A DNA stretch of 64,000 nt from Colletotrichum lupini (taxonomy: Eukaryota > Ascomycota > Sordariomycetes > Glomerellales > Glomerellaceae). Positions 57,959 through 64,000 of this stretch are shown piece after piece. Position numbers and translations under genes: made by a program. The notes beneath the pieces are model-generated. The model had not been told where the DNA came from and did no database searches. It saw only the letters and a program-made list of their open reading frames with translations. The DNA lies in the NCBI RefSeq assembly GCF_023278565.1, contig NC_064680.1, positions 372,001-436,000 of the forward strand, written 5' to 3'. Positions within the stretch are counted from its first letter, which is position 1. Each line of letters starts with the position of its first letter.

Positions 57959-59682
57959 TTATCTAGAAGGCTTAATGACGGGAAGACTAGCACAAGGCCA
58001 GGAAGGGTTGGCCTCTGGCTTGCCAAACTCGACATTGCCAACAATGGTGTAAATGTTGTTGCAGAGCGGCATCTTGACGTAGCCAGGCACGCGAATGCCG
58101 TTTCCAAACCACAAGCTGGATCCCTCGCTAGGCTGTATGTTGGTGTAATTCATGTTGAAGTTGTTGTTCATCCGGCCGCCCTCGACCCAGCCTCCATACA
58201 CAGCGGCGACGATATCTTCCTTTGTGACACCACCCCACTGCTTGCCATCCATGGTGTCCGTACCAAAGAGGGCAGAGAAGGGGTTGTTTTCACTGGGTCT
58301 GATGGAGGGGTGACCGATGCTCAACTCCACACCCTCGTTTCTGATGTCAAGAAGGTAGAAAAGGGCGCCGTTGTAGCAGGCAGCAGCCCTCTCGTGCGAG
58401 TCGGCAGGCAAGAATGGCCAGAGAGAATCGTCTCTCTCGGTCTTGCTCATCTTGCAGGGGAGACCGGTTTGGCTGGTGCTGCATGTTAGTAACGGCTCGT
58501 TGAGGTGCGCTAGAGAGTGGGCAACATACAGGACGAAGGGTCTCCGAGCCGAGGGAACAGTCTCCCAGGCAGCAAGCATGAGATTGGGGTAGAAGAGCTT
58601 CTTGATCACCTTGGACATCTCCCTGAAGTCAATGTCGTCGGGGGTGGCAGACATGAGGCCGTTGTCCAGCGCGGCAGTCAAGAACTTGATCGTAGCGTCA
58701 TCTCTGGGAGTAAAAATTCTCTTGAGGTACTCGACCTCAGCTGCCTTCCAGCTGTCGAACACGTCGCCCATCATAGCAGACAATGTTCCATAGGCAGGCT
58801 TGGGTGAAGCACCTCTGTTTGCTGGCGTCAGTGATCCGAATCATCGTGAGCTATAATGTATGAAGTTTGAGACTTACGGAAGGAGGAAATCCTTTCCAAT
58901 AGCCCAACTGGTGAAGATTGTGTAACTGCTGGTTGTGGTGATTTGAGATCGCATTGTCTGAGTGAGGAAACTCTGGAACAGGGCCGAGTACACAACTTTT
59001 CAAATCGTTAGCTTTGATAAACCAATGACATTAGAGAGTTCTTCGGAAGACTTACAGATGTTGTTGGTGTAAGCTTGCGCAATACCAACGACTCCGTAGA
59101 TGACGTTGAGCATAATTCTCTGCATTCTCGCCGAAGAGTCGCTCTCTGCAAGAGGGACAGAGAATTTCTCGGCAAAGAGACCCATCTCGGACTGAATGTC
59201 CATCTGTGCCTGGTCGAGAGCCTCGAAGTACCGACGGTGGAACTGAGTCAGTCGTTAGTCGCTGTTCGCACACGTAGAACCTGTAATGTCTCCCATTGGG
59301 ACGCGGGACTTACTTGGTGCATCTTGGAGAAGGAGTTGAGAATCAGATGGCCAGCGGGGTACTTGGTATCCTCGCACGTCAAAGACGTTGAGCAAGGCAC
59401 GTCAAGCAGCTGCGTGCATCGCCACATCTCCGGGCCGCCGAGATACCACGACGCGAACTGGCTAAACTCGAACTTGACCTCGTTCGGGCCAGAGTCGTAC
59501 TCCTTCCAGGCCTTGAGTACCTCGTTGAGGGCCTCAGTGGCGCCGGCTGCCTCCCATCTCTTGTCAGGCAAGGCCTTTGCATCAATGACCGTACCTTGGC
59601 ACTTGACGGTTTTCCAGTCCACGGCGGCGGCGGCTAGAGCCGTGGCTGAGGATAGCCAGACGGCTACGAATGAGAGGCGCAT
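57959..59682 (-). CDS. Secreted orphan protein, five exons
   Basis: Exons 59682-59314, 59242-59056, 58995-58878, 58814-58530 and 58478-57959 join in phase to 492 residues. The last intron (58529-58479, 51 nt) has a perfect GTATGT donor, TACTAACA branch site and CAG acceptor, yet is open in frame, so unspliced it would add 17 residues. A signal peptide MRLSFVAVWLSSATALAAAA starts the protein; there is no membrane segment later. Cysteines are spread (MWRCTQLLDVPC, LTCED, LPCKM, AACYNG, MPLCN, SWPC), fitting a disulfide-bonded extracellular protein, with possible N-glycosylation at MNYTN. It reminds me weakly of the secreted fungal family DUF7872, but I am not sure. Function unknown. Confidence 0.78.
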
Positions 59683-61146
59683 TGGGAGAAGGACTTCGTA
59701 TCGAGACTGAAGGGACGTAGAGGGTTGCAGAGGAGCTCTACCTGCGAGTATCAGCTTGATCCGAAGCTGCTGGTGACTTACATAGTCTTATACATCCCTC
59801 ATCAGGCGTCTCCATGATGGGCAGCCAGTGAACTCAGAAGTCTGGGGCGACGACACATAGTGCTTGCCTGACACATCCTTAGTCCATCCGCAACTTTTTC
59901 GCTGGGAAAACCTAGACTTGGCAAATTGTGGAAATTCAGTCTGCGGTAATTGACAAGACTTCACGATTGTCTCTCTTACGGAGGTTTCCGAAACTTTGAT
60001 CGAAAATCTGATTAGATGTGATTGATCACTTTATTTCCGTTAATCTCGGTGACTGATCGGCAATAAGGCGGATTGCTGAGCACGGGAGTTGTAACAAGGA
60101 TAGGGGCGTTCTGAAAAGTTTATCTAGACTTTAGTACGGACATTGACCAAGACCTGGCTCGTCAAGCTGGCTTGCATCTCTAGTAGAGTATGTGCTATTG
60201 AAGTGTCACTGGCGAACATTTTCGAGGGATCAAAAGAATCATTGACGACTGATACGGGGCAACTCTTTCAAAGTTCTGCATCTTGAAGTCAACCCTTTTC
60301 TTCCAGGTTTATGGCATGTTGAGGTGACGGGGACATGAGTTTCTACTATCGCCAGCCTGGAGAACATCGTCATATCTCTCCTTGCTAGGCTGTATTTACA
60401 GAAAGCATTGAAATGGTGGAACTATCCAGGTGCTCGCGCTCATGTTAGATTACAACGACGAATCACTTCGTGACTAACTTGATCACATAGCTGGGCAGAA
60501 AATGGCATTTTTTTCGCCTTTTTGTTTACCGCATGTTTCGCTATCCTTCTCATTCCTCGCTGGGTTGATCGCGGTTTTGAGAGCTGATCACTGATGGGGC
60601 CAAGCGTTTTTGCGTTTTTACGTTTCTTTCAAGTCTGTGCTTCTGACAACGATCAACAAAAGTTGTTGCCAAGACCATGTTGAAAAATTCAGAAAAGCTT
60701 GTCATGGGCATTTTGCCCTGTCATCGGCCCAAGCATGAGCTGATTTCTCGTAGGCAGATCTAGGTTAACAGTGTTGTTGGTTCGATGCCCGGTACCTGTC
60801 TACCCTGATGGGCAAAAACCTTGTCCTCCCAGGACGAACTCCTCCGTCGCAGAAAGAGCGAATATCTCTCGGAAATGAGCGCCGCTATGCGACAATGAGG
60901 CGGATCATGACTGCAAAGAAGAGGTGGATGAGGGTGCGAGGAGAAGCTGACGGAGACCGAGCCGATACGAAGGTTATCAATCGACTGAGACTAGCATTCA
61001 GTTTCTACATATAATAGAGCTGTGCTGTGGCCTGGCTTTCGAGCCCGTGGCCCCTTTGATTAGTACTGCCTCCTTCCATTCCATACAACGAGCACTGGGT
61101 CGAACTTCTCCATCGAACAACTCGTAGTTTACAGATCAAGGTAGAG
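59683..61146. other. Divergent promoter region of two secreted-protein genes
   Basis: About 1.5 kb between the minus-strand secreted orphan and the plus-strand cysteine-rich protein. No coding sequence supported; the 68-codon frame at 60808-61014 is probably chance. Confidence 0.5.
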
Positions 61147-61713
61147 ATGTTGCTGTTCTCGAAAGCGTAAGCTACCCTCAACGATCAAACACAAATGCGA
61201 CATGATACTTGTGAATTTGAGAAGACACTTTGCTAATATCATGGCAGCAACATTTGGGCTTGTTTGGCTCTGGTCCAGCTATGCTCTGCCACCGCGATTG
61301 ACGTCACCGGTCTCAGCCCGCGTGGTGCCTACCGCGACGACTCTGGCAGTTCAGACTGTCTTCAAGTTGGTTGTGATACCTCGGTCTGCGCCAAAGACCC
61401 TGTCGATGCTCTTGCTGTCGCGTCGAAGGGAGTGAGCCTCATCTTGGGTCCCGATTGTGCTGGATGGGCTGAAGGTAGTCCTTCCGTGGTGCAGGGGGAC
61501 AAGTCGTGCCCTGCGGGAACACAACTCTACCGTGGAGATTTGAGGGTTTGGCGCGCGTGGAACAATGTTGGAACGAAGTTCACAACCACATTCGTTGCAT
61601 GGGAACAGTTCAAGGGTGCTACTTGCTGGGGTAGGAAGGATGTCACTTGCGTCAAGGGCCCAAAGCAAGTCCCGGATCCGAACACCGGCTTATGCGGACC
61701 ATGGGCTCTGTAA
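61147..61713 (+). CDS. Small secreted cysteine-rich protein (effector candidate)
   Basis: Two exons, 61147-61166 (only 20 nt) and 61248-61713, give 161 residues. The intron has donor GTAAGC, a CTAAT branch site and acceptor GGCAG. Splicing creates the signal peptide MLLFSKANIWACLALVQLCS, which neither exon encodes alone; this strongly supports the model. The mature part has eight cysteines (in SDCLQVGCDTSVCAKD, GPDCAG, KSCPAG, ATCWG, VTCVKG and LCGPW), enough for four disulfides, and is rich in Gly, Asp and Trp. I recognise no family. It lies 500 bases from an RIP-affected AT-rich block, the usual setting of fungal effectors. Confidence 0.72.
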
Positions 61714-62239
61714 ACTGACTTCGGGCATCACTCGAAGGGATGACATGGGAGGCTATCAAAGGGACAATCGCGTAATTGCATAGATAATATCCAACCTCAA
61801 CGGCACCCAAAGAAGAAATCTTTTGAGTCTGGCTACTTCTACGTCAACACTTGAATCACCACCATATTCCCCTCAAGTCCTGTCGGCTTGAATGCAAATG
61901 CAACGCTCGGGTGGCTCAAAACGAATATGGGCAAGCATTGATCCATGAACATGATCTACGACGATCTGTTCAAGGCACTGAATGCAAAGAGTGCTCTAGA
62001 ACCATGGTTGATGTCCGCCTCAAATGTAGAGAACGTCTTATGGCGAGGCAGTATGAGAATGGATACATCACCCACGGCCTAGTCGGGTATCAACCCTGAC
62101 CGCGCCATAGTGCTTCAAGAATCGTCCCCAAATAGGAGGAGAATACAATCTCTTCCTACCAGCTCTAGCTATGGTGTCACGTAATAGGGATAGTAATCGC
62201 ATCTCACAAAGTGCCCGTCACGTGCTAAATCACGTATCT
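61714..62239. other. Spacer up to the AT-rich boundary
   Basis: Normal-composition DNA that ends abruptly near 62235. No gene seen. Confidence 0.5.
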
Positions 62240-64000
62240 ATTTTAGATATTATATATATAGACCTTTTTTTTTTTTTTTTTTCTATTTTAATAATTAAGC
62301 TATTTTTATTATACTCCGTATACCTATTATTATATATTATAACTCGTAATAATTATAAACCTAGCTCTTAATTAAAACTTTATATTATAATAACGTACTT
62401 ATTAATACGATTTTTATAATCTTTTTAAAATAACTAACTTATTTATATTTACTTTAGCCTAAGCTAAATTAACTAATTACGATAATTAAATTAAATAGTT
62501 TAATATATTTTATATTATAAATAAGGGCGTTAGGGTTTAAAAATACGTTAACCTAAACACTTTAAATTCTAATATATTCCTTAACCCCTTTATAGTACTT
62601 ATTTTACTTTTAAAATTTAAATAATTAATTATAACTTATAATAAAAAAGAACTATAAGCTTACTAAGCCCGTTATAAAGTATTTAAAAACGACTAAAGAA
62701 ACTAAGAAATCCTTTATTAATAGCTTCTAAATATAACTCCTAATACGAACTTTTCGACTTTTTTAAGTATAAGTAACTTATAGAATTAAGCCGGGTTTTT
62801 TTTTATAAAGCTAGCTATATTACTTATTTTATATAAATAAATTTATTCCTATATTATACTTATAAAGAGGATCTATATACTTAAAAATATTTAAAAATAA
62901 TAAGAGCTTAATACTAAATATAAATAATTTATAGTTTATAAATATAATATTATTAATATATATATTAAAGTCCTTACTTAGTAATTAATAAAATTAATTA
63001 ATACTATATTATATAAATACGTATTTTAAAAAGTTATTAAAAACGGCGCTAAGTTTAGTATATAGCGAATTATTAAATATTTAAAATAGGAATTTGCGCC
63101 CCCCGAACTAATAATAAAGAATATAGTTCGAGAGAAATATTAATAAGCCCTTAATAAAGCGAGGACCGGAATTAATTCTTAATACTAATATTAAGAGTAA
63201 TAATTTACTTATTTTTAAACTAAAACGTATAATATTTTAAAAATTAATAAAGAGATTACCATACTTAACGTTTTAATTATAATTAAGTTTAAACTTAACT
63301 TTATATAGGGCTAATATATATATAAGATTTTTAGTAAATTAATAGCTTTTAGAACGTATATAAAGACCCTTAAAGAGATTATATATATATTTAGCTTAGT
63401 AACTTAGGATATATATACTAAATAACTTTTAAAATAAAAAGGGGCTTACTCTATTTTTACTAAACGTTCTAACTTAATTAACAACGTAAATAATAAGAGT
63501 AATATTATATACTTTTATAATTACGTATATTTATAGCACCCTACGGCGTATTAAAAATTAAAATAAATATTTATAAACTAAAACGCTAATAAGTTATTAA
63601 TATAAATATTAAAAAGTTATATAAAAAAAATCCTTATTACTATTAAATTAAATAAATAAAAATTACTTTACGATAAGCTTAAAAAAGCTAATTAACTAAG
63701 GAATAATAGAACCCCTAAAAAACCTAAGTTTTTAAAAAGATTTTCTAACTAACTTATAATAAGCTTATTAATAAACTAAAACGAGGGCTATATAGTTATT
63801 ATATTTATAAAAAGTTAGGATTTAAAAATAAACGTAATCTTTAGTACCCCTATAAGTAATACTTACCCCCTTTTTTAAAATATAATAATAAATAGTTATA
63901 AAATAATATATTTAGTTAACGATAAGAGCTTATTTAAACCCGAGAGTTATATATTATTAAGTAATAAGGACTATATTAAATTAAGAACTATTATATTACT
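62240..64000. mobile_element. AT-rich, RIP-affected block, probably a dead transposon
   Basis: Composition changes sharply to mainly A and T with abundant TA, while CG still occurs. I find CA or TG only about four times in 1.76 kb, the mark of repeat-induced point mutation turning CA into TA on both strands of repeated DNA. All frames are full of stops. Such blocks are normally mutated transposons; one less altered stretch (63100-63170) might be old retroelement coding sequence, but no family can be assigned. A poly-T run lies at 62264-62282. The block continues beyond the window. Confidence 0.8.

Noticed and set aside
1..64000. CRISPR arrays, bacterial operons, insertion sequences or ribosomal RNA genes
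   Set aside because: The DNA is nuclear and fungal; no regularly spaced repeats of that kind and no rRNA signatures were seen.

Overview
The window is nuclear DNA of a filamentous ascomycete, probably a sordariomycete. Genes are well spaced, have short GT...AG introns (about 50-120 nt) with CTNAC-like branch sites, and carry tRNA genes with internal Pol III promoters. The last 1.8 kb is an AT-rich block almost without CA/TG dinucleotides, the mark of repeat-induced point mutation (RIP). I cannot fix the species; the HMG-CoA reductase, the secreted-protein content and the AT-rich block would suit a plant-associated genus such as Colletotrichum or a relative, but that is an inference.

Left part (2-10.3 kb): an EthA-like Baeyer-Villiger monooxygenase, an alpha/beta hydrolase and a zinc-type alcohol dehydrogenase, the three activities that take an alcohol through ketone and lactone to a hydroxy acid. 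Between them sit two secreted-peptide genes. One is a 247-residue precursor made almost wholly of repeats separated by Lys-Arg (Kex2) sites. The other is a spliced 104-residue cysteine-rich protein. A 4.7 kb stretch without convincing genes follows.

Middle part (15-30 kb): an O-methyltransferase, a tRNA-Val/tRNA-Ala pair, a pisatin-demethylase-like P450, a family 32 glycosyltransferase, a PsiD-like pyruvoyl decarboxylase and an MFS transporter. There is no PKS or NRPS, but the set could form a loose specialised-metabolite locus.

Then come mostly conserved genes (31-51 kb): an AAA ATPase whose reading frame holds an in-frame TAG, full-length HMG-CoA reductase (sterol pathway), nicotinamidase (NAD salvage), an S1/P1 nuclease, a probably peroxisomal enoyl-CoA hydratase/isomerase and an FAD-dependent oxidoreductase.

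Right part (51-64 kb): an orphan C-terminal fragment of a secreted protein, an 829-residue secreted fusion of a necrosis-inducing NPP1 domain with an SGNH hydrolase and VCBS/FG-GAP repeats, a tRNA-Leu with a nearby 5' fragment copy, a REI1-like zinc-finger gene, a spliced secreted orphan of 492 residues and a 161-residue cysteine-rich secreted protein next to the RIP-affected block. This end looks like effector-rich, fast-evolving compartment. The most unusual items are the Kex2-repeat precursor, the NPP1-SGNH-VCBS fusion, the interrupted AAA ATPase with a histone-H3-like N-terminus, and the PsiD-like decarboxylase neighbourhood. Exon structures were read by eye from splice signals and reading frame; none was checked against transcripts or databases.
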